From positions 217,084 through 281,083 of the forward strand of contig NZ_JAGIPZ010000002.1 of NCBI RefSeq assembly GCF_017814915.1: a stretch of DNA of 64,000 bases, given 5' to 3'. Made by a program: the position numbers and the translations under genes. Shown in pieces: positions 27,301 through 36,088 of the stretch. A model generated the notes under the pieces. It was not told the origin of the DNA. It ran no database searches and was given only the letters and a program-made list of their open reading frames with translations. The DNA comes from Herbaspirillum sp. LeCh32-8. Its GTDB lineage: Bacteria > Pseudomonadota > Gammaproteobacteria > Burkholderiales > Burkholderiaceae_D. How positions within the stretch are numbered: position 1 is the first letter of the stretch; each line of letters begins with the position of its first letter.

Positions 27301-28890
27301 TCAGCTGTTTTCCGCGCTGCGCGAGGGCTTGGACTTGCGCGGCTCGTCGCGGGAGTTACTCTTCAGATTGGCCGGATAGGTGACGATGCGGTCGCGCCCG
27401 CTTTGCTTGGCCTGGTACAGGGCCTGGTCGGCATGCTCGATCAGGGTGAGCACACTATCGTTCTCCTGCACCGGGTGCAGCGAGGCGACGCCGATGCTCA
27501 CCGTCACGTGGCCGTTCTTGGCGCCGGAGTGCGGCAGGCGCAGTTCCGCGATGGACTGGCGCAGGTTGTAGGCAATCGACATGGCGCCGTGGATATCGCA
27601 GTCCGGCAGCACCAGCGCGAACTCCTCGCCGCCATAACGTGCAGCCAGGTCGCGCGAGCGCTTGCGCGCCGCGCCGATGGCGCGCGCCACGGTCTTGAGG
27701 CATTCGTCACCCTTGGTGTGGCCGTAGATATCGTTGTACAACTTGAAGTGATCGACATCGATCATCACCAGCGACAGCGCGCCCTTGTCCTTGCCCTGGC
27801 GCAGCAGCTCGGCGGCCAGCGTGCGGTCGAAGTGGCGGCGGTTGGGCAGGCCGGTCAGACCGTCGTGCATGGCCAGCTGGACCAGCGTGGCATTGAGCTG
27901 ATCGGACTTGGTGCGGGCCGTCACCGCTTCATATTCGGAGCGCACCTGCGTCTTGATCTGGCGCACCATGCGTCGCCCCATGGTGGCCAGCACGCCCGCC
28001 AGGAACAGCACGCCGATGGTGCGCAGATAGGCGTCGTGTCGCCAGTTGGCCAGCACTTCATCCTTGGACACCGCAACAGTAATGAACATCGGATAGCGGC
28101 GCAGGTGAACGAAACTGTTGATGCGCAGTTCGCCGTCCGACGGCGCCACCAGCTCCACCGTGCCGCGATCGCTCTTGGAGGCGTAGTCGCGGAACAGCGG
28201 GACGTTGGTGAGATCCTTGCCGGTTGTGGCGCTGTCGCGTGTGCGGCGGATCAGTGAGGTGCCGCTGTTGAGCGCGAACAGCACCGCGCCGCGACGACCG
28301 ACGTCGAAGTTCTGGTAGTAGTTCTTGAAGTACTCCAGCGACAACGTGGCCAGCACCACGCCGCCGAAGGCGCCATCCGGCTTGTTGATGCGGCGGCTGA
28401 TCGTGAAGATCCATTCGTCGGTGGAGCGGCTTTGCACCGGCGGGCCGACGTGCGGCAGCGGATCGCTATGCGTCTTGTGATAAATGAAGTAGGCGCGGTC
28501 GGAGTTGTTGTACTGCGTCTGCAGCGTGCGTTGCGAGCTCACCAGCCAGCGGCCGCTCTCGTCATAGACGAAGATGCCATGCAGCTGCGGCAACTCGTTG
28601 ACTTGCGACATCAACTGACGGCCGATGCGCTGCAGCGAACGCTCGTTCAGGCCATCCTCGGCCACATGTTCCAGCAGCACCTGCAGCGCCAGGTCGGCTT
28701 CGTGATAGGTCTGGTCGGCATGCTGCGCCAGGCCCTGCGCCATGTTGGAGGTATCCACCCGCGCTTCCTTGAGCAGGTCCTCGCGCGCCTGCCAGGTGCG
28801 CCAGCCGTCCAGCCCGACCAGGGCGAGGCAGGCCAGCACCACGAAGAGTGTGGCGATGCAGACAGGTGAAGTTCTCTTTTTGAAGAACAT
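27301..28890 (-). CDS. Membrane diguanylate cyclase with periplasmic Cache-type sensor
   Basis: 529 residues. A transmembrane helix (about 11-28) is followed by a ~270-residue periplasmic sensor with features of a dCACHE domain (GIFVYDESGRWLVSS, YFIYHKTHSDPLPHVGPP, then ISRRINKPDGAFGGVVLATL), a second helix near 305-325 and a GGDEF domain. The active site is GGEEF at 420-424, and the product-inhibition I-site RxxD is present as RSRD at 411-414, five residues upstream. It should make c-di-GMP and be feedback-inhibited. The likely ligand is a small carboxylate or amino acid. AAGGGG precedes ATG 28890; earlier in-frame Mets are not supported. A small gene is divergent. Confidence 0.92.
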   Translation of the reverse strand: MFFKKRTSPVCIATLFVVLACLALVGLDGWRTWQAREDLLKEARVDTSNMAQGLAQHADQTYHEADLALQVLLEHVAEDGLNERSLQRIGRQLMSQVNELPQLHGIFVYDESGRWLVSSQRTLQTQYNNSDRAYFIYHKTHSDPLPHVGPPVQSRSTDEWIFTISRRINKPDGAFGGVVLATLSLEYFKNYYQNFDVGRRGAVLFALNSGTSLIRRTRDSATTGKDLTNVPLFRDYASKSDRGTVELVAPSDGELRINSFVHLRRYPMFITVAVSKDEVLANWRHDAYLRTIGVLFLAGVLATMGRRMVRQIKTQVRSEYEAVTARTKSDQLNATLVQLAMHDGLTGLPNRRHFDRTLAAELLRQGKDKGALSLVMIDVDHFKLYNDIYGHTKGDECLKTVARAIGAARKRSRDLAARYGGEEFALVLPDCDIHGAMSIAYNLRQSIAELRLPHSGAKNGHVTVSIGVASLHPVQENDSVLTLIEHADQALYQAKQSGRDRIVTYPANLKSNSRDEPRKSKPSRSAENS

Positions 28891-29115
28891 GACGGACCCC
28901 TTGGCGGGTTTGGCTTGGACGATGGTCGGTGGCCGCGGCCTTGTCGGCGCTGTCATCGATGCTGTCCAGCAGCTTAGTAGATGGCCCGCATTTTTGGCAT
29001 AGGGGTTTACCTGAGCGTTGGAGGCAGCGCCCCGATCAGGGAAATCCCGATGTTGTTTTACCACCTTCGTCATTACGCTCTCATTTGTCAACGGCCATGT
29101 GCCGAAGGAGCCACG

Positions 29116-29388
29116 ATGAATACCACCGACAAGAAAGTCAGCAAGCGCGCGCTGAAGAACGTTTCAGTACAGCAATTGGAAACCGCCATTGCCGCAGCCC
29201 TCTACAAGATCACCGCCGAGAAATACCACGTCGACATCAAGCGCTTTGATCTCGATATCGCCATGGGCCTGGCACACCACGATGGCGCCGTTATCGAAAT
29301 GAGCATCGTCGATACGCCGCTTACCTGCCCCGTCAGCGAAGCCCTGAAAGCCAAGCCGGAATGTGTGCCCGAGCCGCAGCAGGGTTGA
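29116..29388 (+). CDS. Hypothetical 90-residue protein
   Basis: The product has a basic N-terminus (TTDKKVSKRALKN) and a compact alpha/beta body, VQQLETAIAAALYKITAEKYHVDIKRFDLDIAMGL, ending in a Pro/Cys-containing tail. It has no signal peptide or membrane helix. AAGGAGCCACG ahead of ATG 29116 is a strong ribosome site, which supports a real gene and excludes the upstream Mets. It lies divergent from the diguanylate cyclase. I do not recognise the family. Confidence 0.7.
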   Translation: MNTTDKKVSKRALKNVSVQQLETAIAAALYKITAEKYHVDIKRFDLDIAMGLAHHDGAVIEMSIVDTPLTCPVSEALKAKPECVPEPQQG

Positions 29389-29497
29389 GTTTTCCCCGGG
29401 AAATTCTCCGATCCCTTTCGCTCACGCCCACCCTAACTTTGCCTGCGCTCGCCCGGCCGCAGCGCGTTCGCCGTGTGGCGAAAGGACCGTAGACATC

Positions 29498-29794
29498 ATG
29501 CATCAGCAGGAACAACAGCAACCTGCGCAGGACAGCTTGCTGGACGGTGAAGCAGTGCGCCAGATAGAAGGCCGCTTCCAGTGCAGTATGGCCGGAAGGA
29601 AATACGAATACCTGGCCAGCTATGTCGGCGAACGTTCGGTTGACTGGCATGCCACGATACGTTGCGGGTATTGTTTTAGCTGGTTCTCTGGCACGTTGTC
29701 GCACAACACGCATCGCGGCGCGCAATTGGAGCAGGCGGTGCGTGCGCACGTGCTGGCTGCGATCGCGTTGATGGACGTGTGCCGTGAAGTTTGA
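29498..29794 (+). CDS. Small protein, paralogue of the 86-residue protein at 37.2 kb
   Basis: 98 residues, soluble, with a Gln-rich N-terminus (MHQQEQQQPAQD). The core GRKYEYLASYVGERSVDWHA matches the protein at 37236-37496 position for position: G-x-x-Y-x-Y-x-A, nine residues, then W-x-A, followed by a second W/G-x-L segment and a C-terminal helix. Two or three Cys (CGYC) are unique to this copy and could bind metal or form a disulfide. AAGGACC lies 10 nt before the ATG. Function unknown; a strong terminator follows. Confidence 0.7.
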   Translation: MHQQEQQQPAQDSLLDGEAVRQIEGRFQCSMAGRKYEYLASYVGERSVDWHATIRCGYCFSWFSGTLSHNTHRGAQLEQAVRAHVLAAIALMDVCREV

Positions 29795-29860
29795 TCTTCG
29801 TCAGTGAGCCGGTTGGGCGGGCGATGTACTACCGAGGTATCCGGCACGAAAAAACATGAA

Positions 29861-29889
29861 AAAAAGCCCCGTTGAGACGGGGCTTTTTC
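29861..29889. terminator. Bidirectional terminator
   Basis: 12-bp stem: AAAAAGCCCCGT at 29861-29872 and ACGGGGCTTTTT at 29877-29888 with loop TGAG; T runs on both strands. It ends the + strand small gene and the convergent secreted-protein gene. Confidence 0.93.
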
Positions 29890-29933
29890 ACGACGGCAAC
29901 GGGACGTTGATACCGCCCGAGCGAGGGGTTGCC

Positions 29934-30203
29934 TCACTGGCTACCGGTGCCGGCTGCCGGTTGCGGCTTGGAGGAGGTCTCCGCCGGGCCGTTGGCGCCG
30001 TTCTGGTTGCGCTCACGCTTCATCTGCTTGCGCTGTTTCTTCTGCTGCTTTTTTTCCTGCTTCATCTGCTTGGCGGAGTCCGCGCTCTGGGCCGAACTGT
30101 CGCTGCCGGCAGCAGGCGCCGGTGCGGCGCTTTGCGCCATGGCGCCGGTGCTCAGCGCGCCGGCGGTGAGCAGGACGCCCAGCAGTTTAATGTGATGTTT
30201 CAT
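29934..30203 (-). CDS. Small secreted Lys/Gln-rich protein
   Basis: 89 residues. A signal peptide of about 23 residues (LLGVLLTAGALSTGAMA) is followed by an Ala/Ser/Pro-rich stretch, then a highly basic helix-prone block (KQMKQEKKQQKKQRKQMK), and a Gly/Asn/Pro tail. GGGAG lies 8 nt before the ATG. I do not recognise it; the basic block could bind envelope polyanions or LPS. It lies downstream of another secreted small protein on the same strand (76-nt gap). Confidence 0.72.
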   Translation of the reverse strand: MKHHIKLLGVLLTAGALSTGAMAQSAAPAPAAGSDSSAQSADSAKQMKQEKKQQKKQRKQMKRERNQNGANGPAETSSKPQPAAGTGSQ

Positions 30204-30279
30204 TTCGTTCTCCCGTCTTGTGGGTGGAGTCGGTTACCGGAGCGCCATGCGCCCCGGCGTTGTTGCTTTTACTGATCGA

Positions 30280-30588
30280 TCAGGAGCCCGGCGAAGTGCC
30301 CATCGGGCCGTCCTTCATGTCGCGTGCGTAGTTGTTGGGACGGCCGCGCATCTCGGAATTGCTATGGTCAACGTACTGGCCGTTCTGACCCTGCTCCTGC
30401 GAGTAGCTCGGCGAGGTGGTCGGTTCGCCCTGATAGTTGTAGTACTGCGTCTGGCTGCTGGTCGAATCGTATTGCTGCTGCGGCGCCGAACGGGCGCCGT
30501 AGCCGCCCTGGTCATAGGACTGGGCGTAAGCGCCGGTGGCAAAAGCGGCGCCGGCCAACAAAGCTGCAGTGATGATCTTCTTGGACAT
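30280..30588 (-). CDS. Small secreted Gln/Tyr/Ser-rich protein
   Basis: 102 residues. Signal peptide ALLAGAAFATGAYA ends at about residue 22. The mature part is low-complexity, rich in Gln, Tyr, Ser and Gly (SYDQGGYGARSAPQQQYDS, then YYNYQGEP), and likely disordered. AAAGGAG sits 8 nt before the ATG, a strong site. Function unknown. Its pairing with the next secreted gene suggests a common envelope-stress or surface role, but that is inference. Confidence 0.72.
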   Translation of the reverse strand: MSKKIITAALLAGAAFATGAYAQSYDQGGYGARSAPQQQYDSTSSQTQYYNYQGEPTTSPSYSQEQGQNGQYVDHSNSEMRGRPNNYARDMKDGPMGTSPGS

Positions 30589-31007
30589 GGCTGTTCTCCT
30601 TTCGTTGGTCGCTCCGCTGTCTGCGGAAACGTAAAGTCATGATAGGAAAGCGCCGAGCCTGCGACAGTCGGAAACTCCAGCTTGTTCATGTCGGACGATT
30701 CTTGCGCGTCTGACAGCAAAGCCGGGCCGTAAGACGGCGACACGCGCCTCGATGATGAACCCTTCAAATCGAGGCGCCGATCGCGGTTGTCCCGCAACGC
30801 CGCGACAGCGCAGGGATTGCGGGCCACGCAAATGCGAACTCGGCAGCAACGCATCGCCTGGTTGCCCTGGCAAGCCGATGCTGACAACAGCGCCGCGTTT
30901 CGTTACAAAACATTACGGCGCAGTGCGACGCACAGTCGCTTCGCACAAGGCAGAGTCCTATTCAGGCGTTACACTGCCGGCACAAGAACCAGACAGGAGA
31001 CGCGACA
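30589..31007. other. 419-base divergent intergenic region
   Basis: Lies between the secreted small protein (-) and a LysR gene (+). The frames that cross it have poor starts and overlap both promoters; I see no gene. LysR autoregulatory sites are expected near 30950-31000 but none is clear. Confidence 0.4.
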
Positions 31008-31919
31008 ATGGATATCCGATACGTGCAGAGCTTCGTGGCGGTGGTGGAGGGCGGGTCGCTCGCCGCTGCCGCGCGCAAGCTCGACCTCACTGCAGCCGCG
31101 GTCGCGGCGCGCGTGCGCTCATTGGAAGAAGATCTCGGCGCGGCGCTGATCCAACGCTCCGGGCGGTCGGTGCGGCCCACCGCGCAAGGCATCAAGGTGC
31201 TGGAGAGCGCACATGTGCTGCTGCGTTCGGCGCGCGACATGCAGGCGCTGGCGCGTGACGGCCAGGCCGAGGTCGGCGAGCTGCGGCTGGGTGTATTTTC
31301 ATCGGCCATGACCAATGTGCTGCCTTCGTTGCTGCAAGGTTTCTACCGCAGCTATCCGCACGCCAGCCTGTACGTCGAGCCGGGCGCCTCGGTCGAGTTG
31401 TGCAGCCAGGTTGCCGCCGGCGAGCTGGACGCGGCGGTGGTGGTGGAGCCGCAGTTCGCCATCCCCAAGACCTGCGAATGGATCGTGTTGATGGAGGAGC
31501 CGCTCGTAGTCATTGCCCCGGCCGGCGTCACCGGCAGAGACGCCCATGCGCTGCTGCGCAACGAACCCTTCATCCGCTACAACCGGCATGTGCTCGGCGG
31601 TCAGCTGGCCGACCGCTACCTGCGCGACCACGACATCGTGCCGCACCAGCGGCTGGAGATCGACAGCCTGCTGGCCATCGCCGCCATGGTGGGCAAAGGG
31701 CTGGGGGTATCCCTGTTGCCGGACTGGTCGCAATTGTGGGAGGGTGGGCAATCGCTGGTGAAGATCGAGCTGCCGGATCGCCCGCCGGTGCGTCGCGTCG
31801 GCCTGATCGTCGCCAGCCAGTCGCCGCGCGTGGCGCTGGCGCGAATGTTCGCCGAGCAGGCCTTGCTGGCTTTCGGCAACAACGCTGGCGCGGCCACGGC
31901 GGTCGAGCGGGCCGGCTGA
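31008..31919 (+). CDS. LysR-family transcriptional regulator
   Basis: 303 residues. Winged-helix domain at 1-60: YVQSFVAVVEGGSLAAAARKL, then TAAAVAARVRSLEEDLGAALI with the recognition helix, then the linker helix and a two-lobed effector domain (LGVFSSAMTNVLPSLLQGFY; LLAIAAMVGKGLGVSLLPDW). CAGGAG precedes the ATG. Its stop lies 7 nt from the convergent stop of the IlvD/Edd dehydratase, so that gene is not in a classic divergent arrangement; the target is unclear. Confidence 0.9.
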   Translation: MDIRYVQSFVAVVEGGSLAAAARKLDLTAAAVAARVRSLEEDLGAALIQRSGRSVRPTAQGIKVLESAHVLLRSARDMQALARDGQAEVGELRLGVFSSAMTNVLPSLLQGFYRSYPHASLYVEPGASVELCSQVAAGELDAAVVVEPQFAIPKTCEWIVLMEEPLVVIAPAGVTGRDAHALLRNEPFIRYNRHVLGGQLADRYLRDHDIVPHQRLEIDSLLAIAAMVGKGLGVSLLPDWSQLWEGGQSLVKIELPDRPPVRRVGLIVASQSPRVALARMFAEQALLAFGNNAGAATAVERAG

Positions 31920-31926
31920 GAATCAT

Positions 31927-33669
31927 CTAGCCACGCTTGCCCTGCAGTTTTTCCGCCAGCAGAAAACCAAAATCCACGCCCTGGTCGGCCTGGGTCACGC
32001 TCTCCAGAAACAGCTTGCGATATCCGCGCCCGGCCGATGGCCGGGTGATGGGCTGCTCCACGCGACGACGCGCCAGCTCCTGTTCCGTCACCAGCAGAGA
32101 CAGCTCGCGCCGCGCGACCGACAGCCGGATGCGGTCGCCGCTGCGCACATAAGCCAGCGGCCCGCCGATGGCCGACTCCGGCGTCACGTGCAGCACGATG
32201 GTGCCGAAGGCGGTGCCGCTCATGCGCCCGTCCGAAATGCGCACCATGTCCTTCACTCCCTGCCGCGCCAGCTTGCGCGGGATCGGGATATAGCCCGCCT
32301 CAGGCATACCGGGCGCGCCCAGCGGGCCGATGTTCTTCAGCACCAGCATGTCGTCGGCGCGCACGTCCAGCGCGTCGTCGTCGATGCGCTCGGCCAGATC
32401 TTGCAGGTTCTCGAACACCACGGCGCGGCCCTCGTGCTCCATCAGTTCGGGATCTGCCGCCGACTGCTTGATGATGGCGCCGTCCGGCGCCAGATTGCCG
32501 CGCAGCACCGCCAGGCCGCCCTGCGGGTAAATCGGATTGGCGAAGCTGCGCACCACCTCTTGCGCAAAGCCCGGGCCTTGCGCTTCCAGCTGCTCGCCCA
32601 GCGTGACGCCGTTGACGGTCATCGCGTCCAGGTGCAGCAGCGGCTTCAACTCGCGCAGCAGCGTGGCCACACCGCCGGCCTTATGCAGGTCTTCCATGTA
32701 ATGCGCGCCGCTGGGTTTGAGGTCGAGCAGCACCGGCGTTTCGCGGCCCATCGCATCGAGCCTGGCGAGATCGATCTCCAGGCCGACGCGCCCGGCGATG
32801 GCGGCGAGGTGGACGATGGCATTGGTCGAGCCGCCGATGGCCAGCAGCATGCGTAAGGCGTTGTCGAAGGCCTTTTCGGTCAGGATCTTGCCCACCGTCA
32901 GCGCGCTGCCGGCCAGCGCCACTGCGCGCGCGCCGGTCTGTTCGGCCATGCGGATACGGTCGGCCGTCACCGCCGGCGGCGAGGCGCCGCCCGGCACCGT
33001 CATGCCGATGGCCTCGGCGATGCAGGCCATGGTGCTGGCCGTGCCCATTACCGAGCAGGTACCCACGCTGGCCACCAGCTGGTTGTTGACGTCGGCGATC
33101 TCGTCGTCGTCGATCTCCTCGGCGCGGTACTTCGCCCAATAGCGGCGGCAATCGGTACAGGCGCCCACGCGCTCGGCGCGGTGCGAGCCGGTCAGCATGG
33201 ATCCGGTGATCAGCTGGATCGCCGGGATGTCGGCCGAGGCCGCGCCCATCAGTTGCGCCGGCACCGTCTTGTCGCAGCCGCCGATGAGCACCACGGCATC
33301 CATGGGCTGGGCGCGGATCATCTCTTCGGTGTCCATCGACATCAGGTTGCGCAGGTACATTGAGGTCGGCGCAGCGAAGCTTTCATGGATGGAAATGGTG
33401 GGGAAGTCCATCGGCAGCCCACCCGCCAGCATCACGCCGCGTTTGACCGCCTCGATCAGCTGCGGCATGTTGCCGTGACAGGGGTTGTAGGCGCTGCCGG
33501 TGTTGATGATGCCAATCACCGGGCGCGCCAGCGCGTCGTCGGTATAACCCGCGCCCTTGATGAAGGCTTTGCGCAGGAACAGCGAAAAGCCTTGGTCGCC
33601 ATACGAGGTCAGTCCGCGGCGCATGCCTGCTGCGGGCGCTTTGTTGTCTTTCTCCGGCTTGCTGCTCAT
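31927..33669 (-). CDS. IlvD/Edd-family dehydratase, sugar-acid type
   Basis: 580 residues. The three Fe-S cluster cysteines are at 64 (NPCHGN), 132 (GGCDKT) and 205 (GTCSVMGTA), and the C-terminal ISDGRMSGTAFGTIVLHVTPE is present. In length and in the start GLTSYGDQGFSLFLRKAFIKG it resembles the [2Fe-2S] sugar-acid dehydratases (L-arabinonate/D-xylonate type) more than IlvD of branched-chain amino acid synthesis, which normally reads differently at these places. It should remove water from an aldonic acid to give a 2-keto-3-deoxy acid. GGAGACAAG precedes the ATG. Exact substrate open. Confidence 0.85.
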   Translation of the reverse strand: MSSKPEKDNKAPAAGMRRGLTSYGDQGFSLFLRKAFIKGAGYTDDALARPVIGIINTGSAYNPCHGNMPQLIEAVKRGVMLAGGLPMDFPTISIHESFAAPTSMYLRNLMSMDTEEMIRAQPMDAVVLIGGCDKTVPAQLMGAASADIPAIQLITGSMLTGSHRAERVGACTDCRRYWAKYRAEEIDDDEIADVNNQLVASVGTCSVMGTASTMACIAEAIGMTVPGGASPPAVTADRIRMAEQTGARAVALAGSALTVGKILTEKAFDNALRMLLAIGGSTNAIVHLAAIAGRVGLEIDLARLDAMGRETPVLLDLKPSGAHYMEDLHKAGGVATLLRELKPLLHLDAMTVNGVTLGEQLEAQGPGFAQEVVRSFANPIYPQGGLAVLRGNLAPDGAIIKQSAADPELMEHEGRAVVFENLQDLAERIDDDALDVRADDMLVLKNIGPLGAPGMPEAGYIPIPRKLARQGVKDMVRISDGRMSGTAFGTIVLHVTPESAIGGPLAYVRSGDRIRLSVARRELSLLVTEQELARRRVEQPITRPSAGRGYRKLFLESVTQADQGVDFGFLLAEKLQGKRG

Positions 33670-33826
33670 CTTGTCTCCGCTGTGTTTCGGTCAGCGCCAA
33701 GTATTTCAAAAAGAGCGCGGGCAAAGATGCGGTCGCCGGCATCTTCACACCATAAAGATTTTTTGGTCTGGATGACAACGCTGTTGTAGCGCCGCGCCGC
33801 TTGCGGGGGGAATATCGCCGGCGCGC

Positions 33827-33854
33827 TTGCGCGGACGCATGGTGCTGTTATGCT
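33827..33854 (+). promoter_or_regulatory. Candidate sigma-70 promoter of the SBP3 gene
   Basis: TTGCGC at 33827-33832 and TATGCT at 33849-33854 with a 16-nt spacer, about 65 nt upstream of the start at 33921. Confidence 0.4.
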
Positions 33855-33920
33855 GGGTCATAACAACAATAAAGAATGCAATGCTGGCGGCAGCGCGCCG
33901 CCGCGCAAACAGGAGACGCC

Positions 33921-34724
33921 ATGAAGACCTTCCTGCCGGCCCTGCTGCTGGCGACTGTGGCTGTCACCACGCCGGCCCGCGGGGCCGAGTGCGCGAAGTT
34001 GGTGGTCTCGGCCGATTCCGACTACGCGCCCCTGCATTGGTACGACGGCAAGCGCCTGACCGGCGCCAGCATCGAGATCGCCAGGCGCGCGCTGACGGCG
34101 CTGGATATCCCGTTCGAGGTGCGTTACGTCGGTCCCTTCCATCGCGTGCTCAAGGACGCCGAGACCGGCGAGGTGGCGATGGTGGCCTCGCTGAAGAACA
34201 CGCCCGAGCGCCAGCAATATCTGGCCTACACATCGACGCCGCTGTTTGCCAACCCGATCGCCGTCTTCGTCGCGCGCGACCGCAACTTCACCTACACCGG
34301 CTGGACCGACCTGATCGGCAAGCGCGGCGCCATCACGCTGGGAAACCAGTTCGGCGGCGGCTTCGACGAGTTCCTGCGCGCCAACCTGAAGATCGAATCG
34401 GCTCAAAAGGCCTACATGAACTTCAGCAAGCTCGACGCCGGCAGCATCGACTACCTGGTCACCGGCTATTACAGCGGCATGATCTACCTGAGGGAAAGCA
34501 ACCAGTCCGACCGTTTCGTGGCGCTGCAGCCCTACGTCAGCGAGACCGACAATTTCATCGCCATGAGCCGCGCCAGTCCCTGCGTCAAGTACCTGCCGCG
34601 CATCAACGCCCAGCTTGAGATCATGCAAAAGCGCGGCGAGCTGCGCGCGGTGCTGGAGCGCTACGCCGCCGAAGTGAAGGTGGAGGCGCACGTGGTGAAG
34701 GCAACGCCGCCATCGCCGAAGTGA
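33921..34724 (+). CDS. Periplasmic solute-binding protein family 3 (amino-acid type)
   Basis: 267 residues. Signal peptide ALLLATVAVTTPARGA; the mature part has LVVSADSDYAPLHWYDGKRLTGASIEIARRAL, the SBP family 3 opening where the ligand loop is, and GKRGAITLGNQFGGGFD in the second lobe. Such proteins bind polar amino acids or related ions. The usual R/D pair for the amino-acid carboxylate and amine is not readily seen, so the ligand is unsure. AGGAGACGCC precedes ATG 33921. No permease is adjacent. The downstream gene is convergent. Confidence 0.85.
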   Translation: MKTFLPALLLATVAVTTPARGAECAKLVVSADSDYAPLHWYDGKRLTGASIEIARRALTALDIPFEVRYVGPFHRVLKDAETGEVAMVASLKNTPERQQYLAYTSTPLFANPIAVFVARDRNFTYTGWTDLIGKRGAITLGNQFGGGFDEFLRANLKIESAQKAYMNFSKLDAGSIDYLVTGYYSGMIYLRESNQSDRFVALQPYVSETDNFIAMSRASPCVKYLPRINAQLEIMQKRGELRAVLERYAAEVKVEAHVVKATPPSPK

Positions 34725-34772
34725 GGTGATGTGAGCTAACGGCAACCCCGGGGCGCGGGATGAACTGTGCGA

Positions 34773-35555
34773 TTACTGCGGCGTCAGCCCATGCTCTTGC
34801 AGCGCCTTGCGCGCGGCCGCTTCGGAGAACATCGTCAGGAAGGCGCGCGCCGCAGCCGGCGACGCGGCATGCGAGGACGCCGCGCCGGCATAGGTCGTGT
34901 AGTTCTGCACCGCGGCCGGCAACGGCCCCACCAGATGCGCTCCCTTCACCTGCAGGATCTCGCTCTCCTGATGCAGTGCCAGCGCGGCGCTGCCGTCGAC
35001 CAGCTTTTCCGCCACCAACCCGCCCGGCACCAATACCTGCTTGGCGCGCATCTGCGCCGCGATCCCCAGCTTGTAGAACAGCCGCTCCAGATAAATCCCG
35101 CTGGAGCCGCCGGCCCTGGGGTCGATCAAGGCCACCGAAGGCGCATCCAGCAGCGTCCGGCGAAACTGTGCCACCGTCCCGATCGCCGGCGCCGGCGCGC
35201 CTTCCTTCACCGCCACGCCGATGCCTACGCGCGCAATCGGCCGCGCAGTCTTGGCATCCACATAACGATCCTGGCCCAGTTTCCCGAGCACGCCGTCCGG
35301 CACCACCGCCACGTCAAACGCATCGCCGCCGCGAATGCGCTTGTCCATCACACCGGCGGTCGCGTTCTCCACCGTCACATGCACGCCGCTGCGCTGCTCG
35401 AAATCCGCAGCGACGGTGCGCACCACCGGCGCGACGGCGCCGGCGGCCAGGATCTTGAGGTCGTCGGCGTATGACGATGCCGGCAGGGCGACGGCGCACA
35501 GCGAGAGGGAAAGCGCGGCGCAAGCGGCGGGCAGGGAAAGGTGGGGGATGAACAT
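34773..35555 (-). CDS. ModA-type (molybdate-like) ABC substrate-binding protein
   Basis: 260 residues. Signal peptide ends near SSYA; mature DLKILAAGAVAPVVRTVAADFEQRSG and FDVAVVPDGVL, then PRAGGSSGIYLERLF, the pattern of type-2 SBPs of the ModA/sulfate group. Residues for oxyanion binding are not fully of the ModA set, so the ligand may be an organic acid or anion. GGAGCCAGAC precedes ATG 35555; the frame is open upstream but weak. No modB/modC partners in the window. Confidence 0.82.
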   Translation of the reverse strand: MFIPHLSLPAACAALSLSLCAVALPASSYADDLKILAAGAVAPVVRTVAADFEQRSGVHVTVENATAGVMDKRIRGGDAFDVAVVPDGVLGKLGQDRYVDAKTARPIARVGIGVAVKEGAPAPAIGTVAQFRRTLLDAPSVALIDPRAGGSSGIYLERLFYKLGIAAQMRAKQVLVPGGLVAEKLVDGSAALALHQESEILQVKGAHLVGPLPAAVQNYTTYAGAASSHAASPAAARAFLTMFSEAAARKALQEHGLTPQ

Positions 35556-35696
35556 GTCTGGCTCCGGTGTGTGGGCGTCTTGATCGGGGGATGTGCGATG
35601 CTGCACGGTACGGCATTATTGCAGTTCAATCTGAGAGTTTCGTGACGCAGGGCTTCACTGACGGGACCCGGATGGCACGCAATGCGTCGGAGAAGA

Positions 35697-35732
35697 AAAA
35701 AGCAGCGTGCATTGCTGCAAGCTGCTTTTCAA
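35697..35732 (-). terminator. Candidate terminator downstream of a small membrane-protein gene
   Basis: AAAAGCAGC at 35697-35705 pairs with GCTGCTTTT at 35721-35729 across a 15-nt loop that itself holds a short GCATTGC-type pairing. It lies ~85 nt after the stop at 35813, on the minus strand. Confidence 0.5.
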
Positions 35733-35812
35733 TTGCTTCAGGACCGGCGGTCTACTCCACGTCGAGGGCGCCGCGCGACATTCGTGGTCTGCACATCGTT
35801 ATCCGCTTGTCA

Positions 35813-36052
35813 TCAAGGGAAAGTCAGATCCAACCCGAACATCTTGGCCAAATCGTAGGTGACCAGTCCCAGGCCGAGCAGCAACAGGATGAAGATGACG
35901 GCCACCTTGACGCTCGCGCGCAGCACTGCGCGCCGCTCCTGCACCTTCCCCTTTTTACCTTGATCGTAGTGCCACTTGACGGCGAAGAACATGCCCGTGC
36001 AAAGCACGATCACCTTGAACGTAACGAAAATTACAGGGATCCAGTCGATCAT
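35813..36052 (-). CDS. 79-residue protein with two membrane helices, unknown
   Basis: Helix 1 (IPVIFVTFKVIVLCTGMFFAV) and helix 2 (VAVIFILLLLGLGLVTYDLA) flank a basic loop (WHYDQGKKGKVQERRAVLR). GGAAAT lies upstream of the ATG. It has no family I recognise. An 18-bp palindrome lies ~36-54 nt upstream of the start, which suggests dedicated control. The neighbouring gene on the same strand upstream is tRNA-Thr. Confidence 0.65.
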   Translation of the reverse strand: MIDWIPVIFVTFKVIVLCTGMFFAVKWHYDQGKKGKVQERRAVLRASVKVAVIFILLLLGLGLVTYDLAKMFGLDLTFP

Positions 36053-36088
36053 TTTGAGTATTTCCAGGCCATTGCGTGACGCTATCCA

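Noticed and set aside
31927-33669. Annotation as biosynthetic dihydroxy-acid dehydratase IlvD
   Set aside because: The N-terminal sequence, length and context fit the sugar-acid dehydratase branch better, so no ilvD symbol was given.
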